64,000 bases of DNA from Sphingomonas soli NBRC 100801. GTDB lineage: Bacteria > Pseudomonadota > Alphaproteobacteria > Sphingomonadales > Sphingomonadaceae. The notes below the pieces were generated by a model, which saw only the letters and a list, made by a program, of their open reading frames with translations, was not told the origin of the DNA and made no database searches. Numbering within the stretch: position 1 is the stretch's first letter; every line of letters begins with the position of its first letter. The stretch is taken from positions 215,326-279,325 of the forward strand of contig NZ_BCTZ01000012.1 of the NCBI RefSeq assembly GCF_001591025.1, read 5' to 3'. Of the stretch, positions 7,928-17,910 are shown in pieces. The position numbers were made by a program, and so were the translations under genes.

Positions 7928-8294
7928 GACCAGCCTTCAGATCGACATTGTCGGGCTGCGCTCGCAAAAGGGCGTCGTTCAGCTCTGCCTGACGCGTGAG
8001 CCAAAGGGTTTTCCCGATTGCACCAAGGATCCCGGCTCGATCCGCCGCACGCTGCCGGCCAGCAATCCGCGCATCCGGCTGACCGGCCTCGCCCACGGCG
8101 ATTATGCGATCTCGGTGATCCATGATGCCAATGGCAATGCGAAGCTGGATACCGCGCTGGGCATCCCGCGCGAAGGCTTCGGCTTTTCGCGCAACCCGGC
8201 GATCGGCTTCGGCCCGCCCAGCTTCGCCGCCGCGCGTTTCACCATCGGCGATGCCGCCCAGACGCAACAGGTGCGGATGAAGTATCTGCTTTAG
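7827..8294 (+). CDS. DUF2141 domain-containing exported protein
   Basis: Product of about 155 residues with a signal peptide (ISAALLLAAAAPVP) and a DUF2141 domain. The diagnostic block is HDANGNAKLDTALGIPREGFGFSRNP near residues 100-125, preceded by the YAISVIHD strand. The function is unknown; DUF2141 proteins are small periplasmic beta-sandwiches often found near carotenoid genes. The gene overlaps the hydroxylase gene by about 100 bases if it starts at 7827 (or 7815). A TTG at 7878 would reduce the overlap and still keep the signal peptide, so the start is uncertain. Confidence 0.8.
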   Translation: MASISGTGTGSAARTGVLAISAALLLAAAAPVPETSLQIDIVGLRSQKGVVQLCLTREPKGFPDCTKDPGSIRRTLPASNPRIRLTGLAHGDYAISVIHDANGNAKLDTALGIPREGFGFSRNPAIGFGPPSFAAARFTIGDAAQTQQVRMKYLL

Positions 8295-8382
8295 CCGCGC
8301 CGGCGCTTCCAATCGCGTCCTCGACCACGCGACCGGCGCGGCGGGGCTGGCGCTTGGCTTCCAAGCCTTCTACAAGACGGCC

Positions 8383-10420
<2,038 letters not shown>

Positions 10421-10482
10421 CAGGTTCGGCCCGTTGCGGTCCAAGGATCGCAGCGGGTTGGGGCTTCGTGAGGAGTCCGTAA

Positions 10483-10683
10483 ATGTCTGTCGCCAAGAAT
10501 ATCGAAGTCATCGCATCGTCGACCACCAGCATCGAGGATGCGGTCAAATCCGGCGTCGCCAAGGTGGGTGAGACGGTGAAGAACATCCAGGGCGTCTGGG
10601 TGAAGGACATCAAGGCGGTGGTCAGCAGCAATGCCGTCACCGAATGGCGCGCGACCCTCGCGATCACCTTCGTCGTGGATTAG
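10483..10683 (+). CDS. dodecin family flavin-binding protein
   Basis: Product of 66 residues, the typical dodecin size. Dodecins form hollow twelve-subunit spheres that store riboflavin or FMN. The family pattern is clear: VAKNIEVIASSTTSIEDAV at the start, then NIQGVWVKDIKAVV and a final beta strand TEWRATLAITFVVD. The Trp in GVWVKD is at the usual place for flavin stacking. An AGGAG sequence lies eight bases before the ATG. It follows thiC with 62 bases between them that contain a weak hairpin. Confidence 0.92.
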   Translation: MSVAKNIEVIASSTTSIEDAVKSGVAKVGETVKNIQGVWVKDIKAVVSSNAVTEWRATLAITFVVD

Positions 10684-10692
10684 CCTGCGCCT

Positions 10693-10713
10693 CCCCTCCC
10701 TTTATGGGAGGGG
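10693..10713. terminator. perfect CCCCTCCC/GGGAGGGG hairpin after dodecin
   Basis: An 8-bp perfect stem (10693-10700 with 10706-10713) and the loop TTTAT start ten bases after the dodecin stop. No T tract follows, so it may be a weak terminator or an mRNA-stabilising or REP-like element. A related hairpin lies at 40822-40843. Confidence 0.5.
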
Positions 10714-10902
10714 ACGATCTGCCCGATCAGCCATCCGCTATTCGCGCTGCCCCGCGAACAAAGAAAGGCCTCGCGCTTTCCCCGCGATTCCAGGAGACGG
10801 CGCGCGACGCGCCACATCGTCGCGTCCTTGCGCGCAAACTCCCTTCTTCTCCGCGCCTTCAGCGCCTCCGCGCGAACAATTTCCGCTCCCCGGGCCTCGC
10901 CC

Positions 10903-11133
10903 TCAATGCGCCGCGCCCATCCCGTCATGCCGGTGCATCAGCACCGCGCGCCAGCTCAGCTCGCCCCGCCAGGCGCGCTCGTGAAAGAAAAACACCACCG
11001 CATTCACCATCGGCTCGATCAGCGCGATGCCGCCGGCGATCGCCACCGATCCGGTCAGCGCATAGGCCACCGAAAACCCCACCAGCAGATGGAGCGCGAG
11101 AAAGCTGAGCGTTTTGGCAAGGTCGCGGTTCAT
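10903..11133 (-). CDS. DUF2061 family small membrane protein
   Basis: Product of 76 residues with two hydrophobic helices (LALHLLVGFSVAYALTGSVAIAGG and ALIEPMVNAVVFFF), followed by the family signature FHERAWRG. DUF2061 proteins are small inner-membrane proteins of unknown function. Transcription runs leftward from a region holding a 19-bp Fur-like palindrome (11147-11165) only 14 bases upstream of the ATG. Confidence 0.85.
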   Translation of the reverse strand: MNRDLAKTLSFLALHLLVGFSVAYALTGSVAIAGGIALIEPMVNAVVFFFHERAWRGELSWRAVLMHRHDGMGAAH

Positions 11134-11146
11134 AGCGCATCTATTT

Positions 11147-11165
11147 ATTGCGAATCGTTCGCAAT
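11147..11165. promoter_or_regulatory. 19-bp palindrome, possible Fur-family operator
   Basis: ATTGCGAA-TCG-TTCGCAAT is a perfect 8-bp inverted repeat with a 3-base centre. It sits between the divergent DUF2061 and DUF6445 genes, close to the DUF2061 start. Length and A/T placement resemble Fur/Mur boxes of alphaproteobacteria, but no iron gene adjoins it, so the identity of the regulator is a guess. Confidence 0.45.
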
Positions 11166-11290
11166 TCCAGACCCGCGTCTCGCTTTCTGTGATCGCCCCC
11201 GCCGATCAATCGAGCGTGCGCCGCCGCATCACGAGGGCTACCCCCATGCCCCCGATGGCCATTCCCCGCAGACCGCGTTAGCCTCCGCTT

Positions 11291-11905
11291 ATGCCGCCCA
11301 GCTTCCTCATCATCGATGATTTCGCCGCAAACCCGCACGAGTTGCGCCGACAGGCGCTCGGCCTCGGCTATGATCCCGCGACGAAGCTCGGCAACTATCC
11401 CGGCATCACCTCCACGCGCGCGCTCCCGATCAAGGGGCTGGACGATTATGTCGGCCGCGTGATCGGTGCGCCGGTCCAGCCCGCCCCCGGCACCCTCCAC
11501 GGCCATTGCCGCCTCACGCTGCGCGGCGATCGCGGCGTCAGCGGCGTCCATATCGATCCGGCTTTCTATTCGGGCATCCTCTATCTGAGCCTCCCCGAAG
11601 ACTGCAAAGGCGGCACCGATTTCTACCGCCACCGCCGCACCGGCCTCGATCGCGTGCCGTTGAGCGCGGAGGGCATCGCCGCCGCCGGCTATACGGACGT
11701 GAACCGGCTGATAGAGGAAGTCGTCAATCAGGACACGCTCAAACCCGCCAAATGGGAAAAGACCTTCACCGCCCCCATGCGCTTCAACCGCCTGATCCTG
11801 TTCAGCCCCTGGATGTTCCACAATTCAGCGGCGGGATTTGGGGACAGGGCGGAGAATGGGCGGTTGGCGTATTTGATGTTTTTTGCGGGTGGCCTAGGGA
11901 GGTAA
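11291..11905 (+). CDS. DUF6445 family protein, 2OG-Fe(II) oxygenase-like
   Basis: Product of 204 residues. The pattern VHIDPAFYSGILYLS (about 83-97) supplies an H-x-D pair. GGTDFYRH follows, and near the C-terminus MFHNSAAGFGDRAENGR gives a distal His and Arg. This is the H-x-D...H...R layout of 2-oxoglutarate/Fe(II)-dependent oxygenases with a jelly-roll fold. The substrate is unknown. It is transcribed divergently from the DUF2061 gene across a region with a Fur-like palindrome, which would suit an iron-dependent enzyme. Confidence 0.75.
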   Translation: MPPSFLIIDDFAANPHELRRQALGLGYDPATKLGNYPGITSTRALPIKGLDDYVGRVIGAPVQPAPGTLHGHCRLTLRGDRGVSGVHIDPAFYSGILYLSLPEDCKGGTDFYRHRRTGLDRVPLSAEGIAAAGYTDVNRLIEEVVNQDTLKPAKWEKTFTAPMRFNRLILFSPWMFHNSAAGFGDRAENGRLAYLMFFAGGLGR

Positions 11906-11959
11906 GCCCGCACAGCATTAGCTCCCCGTGAGCTTGCGGTGTCGCTATCATTCCTATTT

Positions 11960-13210
11960 CTACCGGATAAGCGTCGCGGCTTGCGGCGGAAAACTCACGT
12001 GGAAATCTTCTTTTCGGCGACGTGGGAGAAAGGCAAGTATGATGCCCTTGTTGGCTTTGAAAACGCTGCCTTCCCGCACGATCAACCCCTCTCTAATTAA
12101 ATTATTAATGTCGCGAGATAGGGTCTTAGATGTCTTATTTGCGTACTCTTCTGCAAGCTCGGCGGTCAACCTCCTAATTTCCGAACGCGGTGCGCCCGCC
12201 TCCCGCTGAGTTAAGGCGAGAACTAGCTTTATCTGTCGTTTATCTGAGGAGGTCTTATCCTGACCAAATTTCTCGTAAACGTAATTTTCCCAAGCCACGG
12301 TCCATTGATAAGTACGAACTAGCGTCAATTGCGACCGAAGCTGGTCAACAAGGCCTCCAATTGAATAATTAACAAATGGCAGAGGATCTCCTCCATTTTT
12401 AGAAGATCTGGATAGCATCCTGTAATACTCACTACGAGTTTCATTGTAGTGATTACTTAGAAGATGAGCCGCGGTAGAGGGTAATCCCGACTCCATTAAT
12501 ATTCTAACCTCTACTGCCCTCGCGGTTCTACCATTTCCATCACCGAACGCGTGAATCCACGCCAAATACAAATGTGCAATTATCGCCTTTAAAATGCCAT
12601 AGGTGATAACGTCTCCTTGGTTTGGAGCTTTGAATTGGTTGAGCCAGTCGCAAAGTTTTTCCATTAAGTATGGGCAATCTCTGCAATCAGGAGCCTTATA
12701 ATCCATCACCCCAACGGAGGTTGTTCTATAAACTCCAGGATTTACATGCTCGTCTACGTCGAGGCCTGCTAATATTTCTCTGTTATATAATTTAATGTCA
12801 TCGGGAGTAATCGGGCGGCATCCATTGGTTTCTATGGAATCCGCGATCTCGTTACTAATCCGCAACACATTATCAATTTCAGTTTGGAGGTATTTTTGTG
12901 ATTGAGGCACCACCTCGGAACCCTCAATCCGAGCCAATACTTGCTCTTCGCTCAATGTGTTGCCTTCGATGGCGGCGGTCGCGTGGACGCCCTTTGCGAG
13001 ATAGAGCCGGTGCAGCGTGGATGCGATGTCGGGGCGAAGTGGCACGCCCGCCAGATGCTCGCATTTCGATTTCGCCTCCCCGAGGTTGAGCCACATCGCA
13101 GCGACCGCTGCCTTTAGATCCATTCGAAAAGTTATGAATGGATGTGTCTTCTCGAATGTCTCTGGACCTGTCCTTTTGAGGAGTTCAAAAAGTGGCGTAT
13201 ATTCCGGCAT
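11960..13210 (-). CDS. Fic family protein (AMPylase)
   Basis: Product of 416 residues. The Fic catalytic motif HAFGDGNGR is at residues 220-228, close to the canonical HPFxxGNGR. An inhibitory-helix motif T78-A-A-I-E82-G83 lies in the N-terminal part, so this is a self-restrained class II enzyme. The C-terminus (about 345-400) looks like a winged helix. Such proteins usually transfer AMP from ATP to Ser, Thr or Tyr hydroxyls on proteins. The start is the ATG at 13210 after GAGAG; a reading frame continuing to 13702 is non-coding. Base composition is distinctly AT-richer than every neighbour and codon use is unlike the host, a sign of horizontal transfer. Confidence 0.9.
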   Translation of the reverse strand: MPEYTPLFELLKRTGPETFEKTHPFITFRMDLKAAVAAMWLNLGEAKSKCEHLAGVPLRPDIASTLHRLYLAKGVHATAAIEGNTLSEEQVLARIEGSEVVPQSQKYLQTEIDNVLRISNEIADSIETNGCRPITPDDIKLYNREILAGLDVDEHVNPGVYRTTSVGVMDYKAPDCRDCPYLMEKLCDWLNQFKAPNQGDVITYGILKAIIAHLYLAWIHAFGDGNGRTARAVEVRILMESGLPSTAAHLLSNHYNETRSEYYRMLSRSSKNGGDPLPFVNYSIGGLVDQLRSQLTLVRTYQWTVAWENYVYEKFGQDKTSSDKRQIKLVLALTQREAGAPRSEIRRLTAELAEEYANKTSKTLSRDINNLIREGLIVREGSVFKANKGIILAFLPRRRKEDFHVSFPPQAATLIR

Positions 13211-13523
13211 ATAGCTTCTCTCGATGGCCAGATGTGACGTTCTGATGTCCGCCTTACAGGAGCTATTTTCGGTAGGAAACCCTATATCATCCCTAAGCAG
13301 GCGATAATGTGCTCTCGATAGCGAGGTTTCTGAGTGATGCTCTTTGAAGACGGTGACGCGCAGCCTAATCCCGAAAGGATGGATGCCGGAACGCAGGTGG
13401 CTCGATCGGCAGATCGATCTTGCGAGTCTACCTTCCCTGATGGATGCTCCCGCGCCACACCTCGGGCGAAATCCATCCACCAATCGCTTCCAATGTAGGA
13501 TTTCACCTGCTCCAAGCTCGTAG
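13211..13523. other. intergenic region right of the Fic gene
   Basis: These 313 bases separate the Fic gene from the rightward HTH gene. Composition moves from AT-rich back toward the host average. I see no convincing gene, tRNA, integrase remnant or flanking direct repeat. It should hold the two divergent promoters. Confidence 0.5.
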
Positions 13524-14459
13524 ATGAGCAAACGATCCGATCCCGAAACCTTCGCACGCGCCACCAAGGACGCGCCCGAACCCGTCAACCTTGCCGATCT
13601 GCAGCAGCCTGCGCCTGCCTCTGCCGGGGCGCTCGCGGTGCGCGCGCCGGGCAGTCCGGGCACCGCGCTCGCCACCACCGATATGGAGGCGGATTCGCCC
13701 ACGCCCTATATCGACGAGAACGGTTTCGATCCCGCCGATTACAAATGGGTGCCCGTGCGCCGCCGCAAGCGTGACGATGGCTGGACGGAGGAGAAGCAGC
13801 GGCGCTTCATCGAAACGCTCGCCGATACCGGCATGGTCGAGGAAGCGGCGCGCACCGTCGGCATGTCGCGCCAGAGCTGCTATCGCCTGCGCCGCACGCC
13901 GGGGGCGGAGGCGTTCGCGCGGGCATGGGATGCGGCGGTCCAGCAGGCGGCGCTCCATCTGGTCGATCTCGCCTTTGATCGCGCGATCAACGGGTCGGAC
14001 GAGCCGATTTTCGATCGCGAGGGGCGTCGCGTCGGGCGGCGGATGAAGACCAATGATCGCCTGCTGATGTTCCTGCTGCGCGCGCATCTGCCCGATCGCT
14101 ATCGCCACGCGCATCTGGGCACGCGGCATCCGTCCGAGCCGCCCGCGCCGCCCGCCTTGCCGCTGGCAGAGGCGATCGCCACGCTCGAGCCCGCCACCCC
14201 GCCCGATCCGCATCTGCTGCTCGCGCCCGAGGAGCTGGATGTCGAGGTGGAGGTCGCCGATATGCTCGATGGCGAGCTGCCGCGCTGGTATCGCGATCCC
14301 GGCGACGAGCCGCCCGCGCCCGAGCGGGACGAGGAGGATGAGGAGGAGGATCAGGGCCTTGGCGAAGCCTTCGAACGCGCGCTGGAGGCCGCGAAGCAGC
14401 AGGTCGCGGCCACCGCCCGGAAGCTGAAGGAGGCCTCTGAGGGCGACGCCGACGACTAG
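13524..14459 (+). CDS. helix-turn-helix protein, unknown target
   Basis: Product of 311 residues. A basic stretch (PVRRRKRDDGW, about residue 77) leads into a helix-turn-helix: FIETLADTGMVEEAARTVGMSRQSCYRLRRTPGAE (about 92-127). It resembles the DNA-binding end of small terminase-like or homeodomain-like proteins. The second half is acidic and proline-rich, with a coiled-coil-like, Glu/Ala-rich C-terminus. No catalytic motif is seen. It is GC-rich like the host, unlike the Fic gene beside it. A repeat motif begins two bases after its stop. Confidence 0.65.
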   Translation: MSKRSDPETFARATKDAPEPVNLADLQQPAPASAGALAVRAPGSPGTALATTDMEADSPTPYIDENGFDPADYKWVPVRRRKRDDGWTEEKQRRFIETLADTGMVEEAARTVGMSRQSCYRLRRTPGAEAFARAWDAAVQQAALHLVDLAFDRAINGSDEPIFDREGRRVGRRMKTNDRLLMFLLRAHLPDRYRHAHLGTRHPSEPPAPPALPLAEAIATLEPATPPDPHLLLAPEELDVEVEVADMLDGELPRWYRDPGDEPPAPERDEEDEEEDQGLGEAFERALEAAKQQVAATARKLKEASEGDADD

Positions 14460-14460
14460 T

Positions 14461-14492
14461 GTCTTGGTGTCACTTTAGTGTCACCTTTCGCC
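14461..14492 (+). repeat. TCTTGGTGTCAC repeat, copy A
   Basis: GTCTTGGTGTCACTTTAGTG, followed by TCACCTTTCG, contains GTGTCAC twice at an 11-base spacing. Closely similar sequences lie at 47646-47676 (+) and 61425-61452 (-). This copy fills the gap between the convergent ends of the HTH gene and phnA. Confidence 0.6.
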
Positions 14493-14507
14493 ATCGCGCG
14501 CGTCGGT

Positions 14508-14819
14508 TCAGCGCTTGCGGACGAACTCGGCGCGCAGCACCAGCCCCTTGATGCCGTCATGCTTGCAGTCGATCTCCTGCGCGTCGCCGGTGAGGCGGAT
14601 CGATTTGATCAGCGTGCCGCGCTTCAGCGTCTGCCCCGCGCCCTTGACGGTCAGGTCCTTGATCAGCGTCACCTGGTCGCCATCGGCCAGCAGGTTGCCG
14701 ACCGAGTCGCGGACTTCCACCACGTTCTCCGCGCTCGCCTTGGCGGCGGCATCGGCGGCGCTGATCCATTCGCCGGTTGCTTCGTCATATACGAAACTGT
14801 CTTCGTCGTTCGTGCTCAT
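14508..14819 (-). CDS. phnA: PhnA/YjdM-type protein
   Basis: Product of 103 residues. The C-terminal half matches the PhnA/YjdM domain, an SH3-like barrel: VRDSVGNLLADGDQVTLIKD, then KGAGQTLKRGT and IDCKHDGIKGLVLRAEFVRK. The N-terminal zinc ribbon of E. coli YjdM is replaced by a short acidic segment. The historical name links it to alkylphosphonate use, but the real function is unknown. Confidence 0.85.
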   Translation of the reverse strand: MSTNDEDSFVYDEATGEWISAADAAAKASAENVVEVRDSVGNLLADGDQVTLIKDLTVKGAGQTLKRGTLIKSIRLTGDAQEIDCKHDGIKGLVLRAEFVRKR

Positions 14820-14902
14820 CCGGCCCTTGCCCGTTGCGGTGCGGGCGGCATGCCCGTCACCGGAGCCGCCCTAGCGAGCGGGAGGCGCGGGATCAAATCG
14901 GG

Positions 14903-15364
14903 TCAGCCGGTCGGCGTCGCCACCTCCGCCGCGCCGATCACCAGGTCGCCCTGGTCCTCGCCGTCCCAGTAGTGTGCGCGCTCGCCATGCACCTGGATCA
15001 GCACCAGCCCTGGCGTGTCCACGCCCTGCTCGAACCACATGTCGAGATCCTTGGCCCAGTGCGCCTCGAACGCGGCCTTGTCCTGGATGATGCTGGCCGT
15101 GCCCTCGATCGATACGAAGACGGGCTTCATCTTGAGCAGCCCGGCCTTGCCCTGAAAGCCCAGCGACACGCTGGGGTTGGCGCGGATGTCGCTGACGAGG
15201 CGGGTGTCCTCCAGCGCGAAGAACCAATTGTCGCCGTCATAGTCCACGTCGCGATTGTTGCTCATCGGCCGCGACGCGATCGTGCCGCCGTCGCTGTGGG
15301 TGGAGAGCATCGCGAAGTCGATGTCGCGCATCATCGCGGCGATCTCGGCGAGGGTCTTGGCCAT
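14903..15364 (-). CDS. pyridoxamine 5'-phosphate oxidase-family stress protein
   Basis: Product of 153 residues with a split-barrel flavin-binding fold of the general-stress-protein-26 type. Visible blocks are FAMLSTHSDGGTIASRPMS, WFFALEDTRLVSDIRANPSVSLGF and VSIEGTASIIQDKAAF. Members bind FMN or FAD and are induced by stress; the reaction is unknown. It lies between phnA and ung on the same strand, 41 bases beyond the ung stop. Confidence 0.85.
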   Translation of the reverse strand: MAKTLAEIAAMMRDIDFAMLSTHSDGGTIASRPMSNNRDVDYDGDNWFFALEDTRLVSDIRANPSVSLGFQGKAGLLKMKPVFVSIEGTASIIQDKAAFEAHWAKDLDMWFEQGVDTPGLVLIQVHGERAHYWDGEDQGDLVIGAAEVATPTG

Positions 15365-15405
15365 GTCCTGCTCCTGTCATGTGTGGAGCGGGTAACGCGG
15401 CTGGC

Positions 15406-16104
15406 CTATTTTGGTTCGGGCAGCGCCCAGTCGATCGGCGCGAGGCCCCGGCTTTCGAGAAAGGCATTGGCCTTCGAGAAATGCCGGCAGCCGAGAAAGC
15501 CGCTATGGGCGGAGAGCGGCGAGGGGTGGGGAGCTTTGAGCACCAGGTGCCGCCCGCCCTTGTCGATCGAATCGACGAACGCCGCCTTCTTCTGGGCATG
15601 GCTGCCCCAGAGCAGGAAGACCACCGGTTCGGGCTTGGCGTTGACCAGCCGGATGATCGCGTCGGTGAAGCGTTCCCATCCGCGCCCCTGATGGCTCGCC
15701 GCCGCGCCCATCCGCACGGTCAGCACCGCGTTGAGCAGCAGCACGCCTTGCTTTGCCCAATGCTCCAGAAAGCCGTGCCGCGCGCGCGGGATGCCCAGAT
15801 CCGCCTCCATCTCCTTGTAGATATTCTGCAGGCTGGGCGGGGTGCGCACGCCGGGCTGGACCGAGAAGCACAGGCCATGCGCCTGCCCCTCGCCATGATA
15901 GGGGTCCTGCCCCAGGATCACGACGCGCACCTGCTCGAGCGGCGTCAGGTCGAGCGCGCGGAACCAGTTGGCAGAGGCCGGGAAGATGCGCTTGCCCGCC
16001 GCCTTCTCGGCCACCAGGAACTGCCGCAGCGCCGCCATATAGGGATCGGCGAACTCGTCACGCAGCGGCTCCAGCCAGCTTGGATGCAGTTTCGGTTCGC
16101 CCAT
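15406..16104 (-). CDS. ung: uracil-DNA glycosylase, family 1
   Basis: Product of 232 residues. It removes uracil from DNA as the first step of base excision repair. Motif [15 protein letters not shown], starts near residue 65 with the catalytic Asp67. The DNA-intercalating loop [17 protein letters not shown] is near the end. The start is the ATG at 16104 behind GGGAG; upstream extension is not conserved in character. It is divergent from the csaA-like gene, with 45 bases between them. Confidence 0.96.
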   Translation of the reverse strand: MGEPKLHPSWLEPLRDEFADPYMAALRQFLVAEKAAGKRIFPASANWFRALDLTPLEQVRVVILGQDPYHGEGQAHGLCFSVQPGVRTPPSLQNIYKEMEADLGIPRARHGFLEHWAKQGVLLLNAVLTVRMGAAASHQGRGWERFTDAIIRLVNAKPEPVVFLLWGSHAQKKAAFVDSIDKGGRHLVLKAPHPSPLSAHSGFLGCRHFSKANAFLESRGLAPIDWALPEPK

Positions 16105-16149
16105 CCGCGCGGTCTCCCGGAAAGCAGCGTTCTGTGCAAGAGGGCGCCC

Positions 16150-16521
16150 ATGCATATGACCCATGATCCCGCCGCTTTGCCTGCCGATACGATCGGCTTC
16201 GATCAGTTCCTCGCCGTCGATATCCGCGTTGGCACCGTGGTGGAGGCGCTGCCTTTTCCCGAGGCGCGCAAGCCCGCCTTTAAGTTGCTGATCGATTTCG
16301 GGCCTGCGATCGGCGTCAAGCGCTCCTCCGCGCAGATCACCGAGCATCACGGGCCGGAAGATCTCGTCGGCAGCCAGGTCGCCGCGGTGGTCAATTTCCC
16401 GCCGCGCCAGATCGGCCCGTTCATGTCCGAAGTGCTGACGCTCGGCTTTCCGGATGCGGAGGGGAAGGTGGTGCTGATCCGCCCCGCCAAGCCCGTCCCG
16501 AACGGTGAAAGGCTGTTCTAG
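16150..16521 (+). CDS. CsaA-like tRNA-binding domain protein
   Basis: Product of 123 residues consisting of a single OB-fold tRNA-binding domain: [41 protein letters not shown] and [21 protein letters not shown]. This is the free-standing CsaA/YgjH form related to the C-terminal domain of MetRS. CsaA has been described as a secretion-linked chaperone in Bacillus; the role in proteobacteria is unclear. Starts at 16150 or at the second ATG 16156 are both possible. Confidence 0.9.
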   Translation: MHMTHDPAALPADTIGFDQFLAVDIRVGTVVEALPFPEARKPAFKLLIDFGPAIGVKRSSAQITEHHGPEDLVGSQVAAVVNFPPRQIGPFMSEVLTLGFPDAEGKVVLIRPAKPVPNGERLF

Positions 16522-16595
16522 TTTAACGCTAACATTTGCCGTTGAAACATGCCGGACACAGGCATAGCCTCCTCCAAAATTGACGGAGGGGAACC

Positions 16596-17120
16596 ATGAT
16601 CGCTCGTCTGGCCATCGCTGCCGCCACGTTGATCCTTGCCGGCCTCGCCACCGCGGCGACTGCGCCCGATCCAGTGATGCTCAACAATCCCAATCCGGCG
16701 GGCTTCCAGGTTTACGGCGTCCAGCCCCCGCCGCGCACCGTGGTGGACGAGGGCGTCGAGGGCGGCCGCGCGCTGCCGGTAACGGTCTCGGGCAAGGGTG
16801 AGGTCTGGGCGACCGGCGTCAACGTGCCGATCACCAAGGCGGTCAAGGCGGGCGACAAGATCACGATCTATTTCTGGGCGAAGCTTCAGGGAGCAACGGG
16901 CAGTGCGCGCATCGCCGCCGCCCAGCTCCAGCTGGCCGCCGCCCCCTATACGAAGATCTTCGGCGATGGCGTCACCATCACGCCGCAATGGAAGCTCTAT
17001 CAGGTCAGCGGCGTCGCCGATGCCGCTTATCCCAAGGGCACGCTCAACGCCGCCTTCCACCTCAACACCGGCAGCCACACCGTGGTGCTGGGCGCGGTGG
17101 CGGTGCTCCAGGGCGGCTGA
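16596..17120 (+). CDS. secreted protein, beta-sandwich (carbohydrate-binding-module-like)
   Basis: Product of 174 residues. A clear signal peptide ([23 protein letters not shown]) is followed by a beta-rich domain with alternating pattern: [51 protein letters not shown]. This looks like a CBM4/9-type or galactose-binding sandwich. The sequence alone does not show a ligand. A strong GGAGGGG ribosome binding site precedes the ATG. Its stop is next to the stop of the convergent ubiG gene. Confidence 0.7.
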   Translation: MIARLAIAAATLILAGLATAATAPDPVMLNNPNPAGFQVYGVQPPPRTVVDEGVEGGRALPVTVSGKGEVWATGVNVPITKAVKAGDKITIYFWAKLQGATGSARIAAAQLQLAAAPYTKIFGDGVTITPQWKLYQVSGVADAAYPKGTLNAAFHLNTGSHTVVLGAVAVLQGG

Positions 17121-17852
17121 TCAGGCGCGGACCGCCGTCACCAGATAGTTGAGCGCCTCGTTCGGCGAGATAACGAAGCCGCGCGCGGGCGAGAAGCTCA
17201 GGCCCTGCCGGTCGATCACGCGCATCCCCGCTTCGGCCAGCAACGCTTCCAGCTCCTCGGGGTTGATGAAGCGGCGCCAGTCATGCGTGCCTTTGGGGAT
17301 CGCGCCCGTGCCTTCGCCGATCGTGATCATGGCCAGCCGCGACAGGGGCGTGCGGTTCGGGGTCGAGAGGATCATCAGCCCGCCCGGGGCCAGCGCATTC
17401 GCCAGCCCGCGCACAAAGGCGGCCGGATCGCTCACATGCTCGATCACCTCCATCGACACGACCATATCGAAGCTGCGTCCGGGTAGATCCTCGATTCCAC
17501 CGTCGACATAGTCGATCGCGAGCCCGCCGGCCGCCGCATGCGCCCGCGCCGCGCCGATATTCTCGGCCGCAGCATCCACGCCCGTCATCGCCGCGCCCAG
17601 CCGGGCCAGCGGCTCGGTCAGCAGCCCCGCGCCGCAGCCCACGTCCACCCCCGTCTTGCCGGCGAGCGGGGTGAACGAGGCGCCATCGCCGCCCCAATGC
17701 GCATCCACCGCCGCGCGGATATAGCCCAGCCGCGCCGGGTTCAGCCGGTGGAGCATCGCGGATGAGCCCTTTGGGTCCCACCAGTCGGCCGCGAGCTTGC
17801 CGAAATGCTCAGCTTCTTTGCGGTCAATAGTTGCTATCATTGCTTTGGCCAT
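17121..17852 (-). CDS. ubiG: ubiquinone biosynthesis O-methyltransferase
   Basis: Product of 243 residues of the UbiG/Coq3 class, which carries out both O-methylations in ubiquinone synthesis with S-adenosylmethionine. The N-terminal signature AEHFGKLAADWWDPKG and the SAM-binding motif VDVGCGAGLLTEPLARLG (about 68-85) are present, followed by SMEVIEHV. The C-terminal block ITIGEGTGAIPKGTHDWRRFINPEEL is typical of UbiG. It is divergent from lysC, with 58 bases between the starts. A second ubiquinone gene (coq7) lies at 39.8 kb. Confidence 0.94.
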   Translation of the reverse strand: MAKAMIATIDRKEAEHFGKLAADWWDPKGSSAMLHRLNPARLGYIRAAVDAHWGGDGASFTPLAGKTGVDVGCGAGLLTEPLARLGAAMTGVDAAAENIGAARAHAAAGGLAIDYVDGGIEDLPGRSFDMVVSMEVIEHVSDPAAFVRGLANALAPGGLMILSTPNRTPLSRLAMITIGEGTGAIPKGTHDWRRFINPEELEALLAEAGMRVIDRQGLSFSPARGFVISPNEALNYLVTAVRA

Positions 17853-17910
17853 GCTCGGCTCCTATCAGCCTGCCGTCCCACTCCCAAGGCCCGGAAGCAA
17901 GAACTCCCCA

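Noticed and set aside
8294..8342. GCCGCGCCGG...CCGGCGCGGC inverted repeat after the DUF2141 gene
   Set aside because: A 29-base loop and pure G/C arms in GC-rich DNA make this weak evidence for a terminator; left unannotated.
13282..13557. A 91-codon minus-strand frame in the region right of the Fic gene
   Set aside because: Overlaps the start of the HTH gene, has no ribosome binding site or domain, and composition does not look coding.
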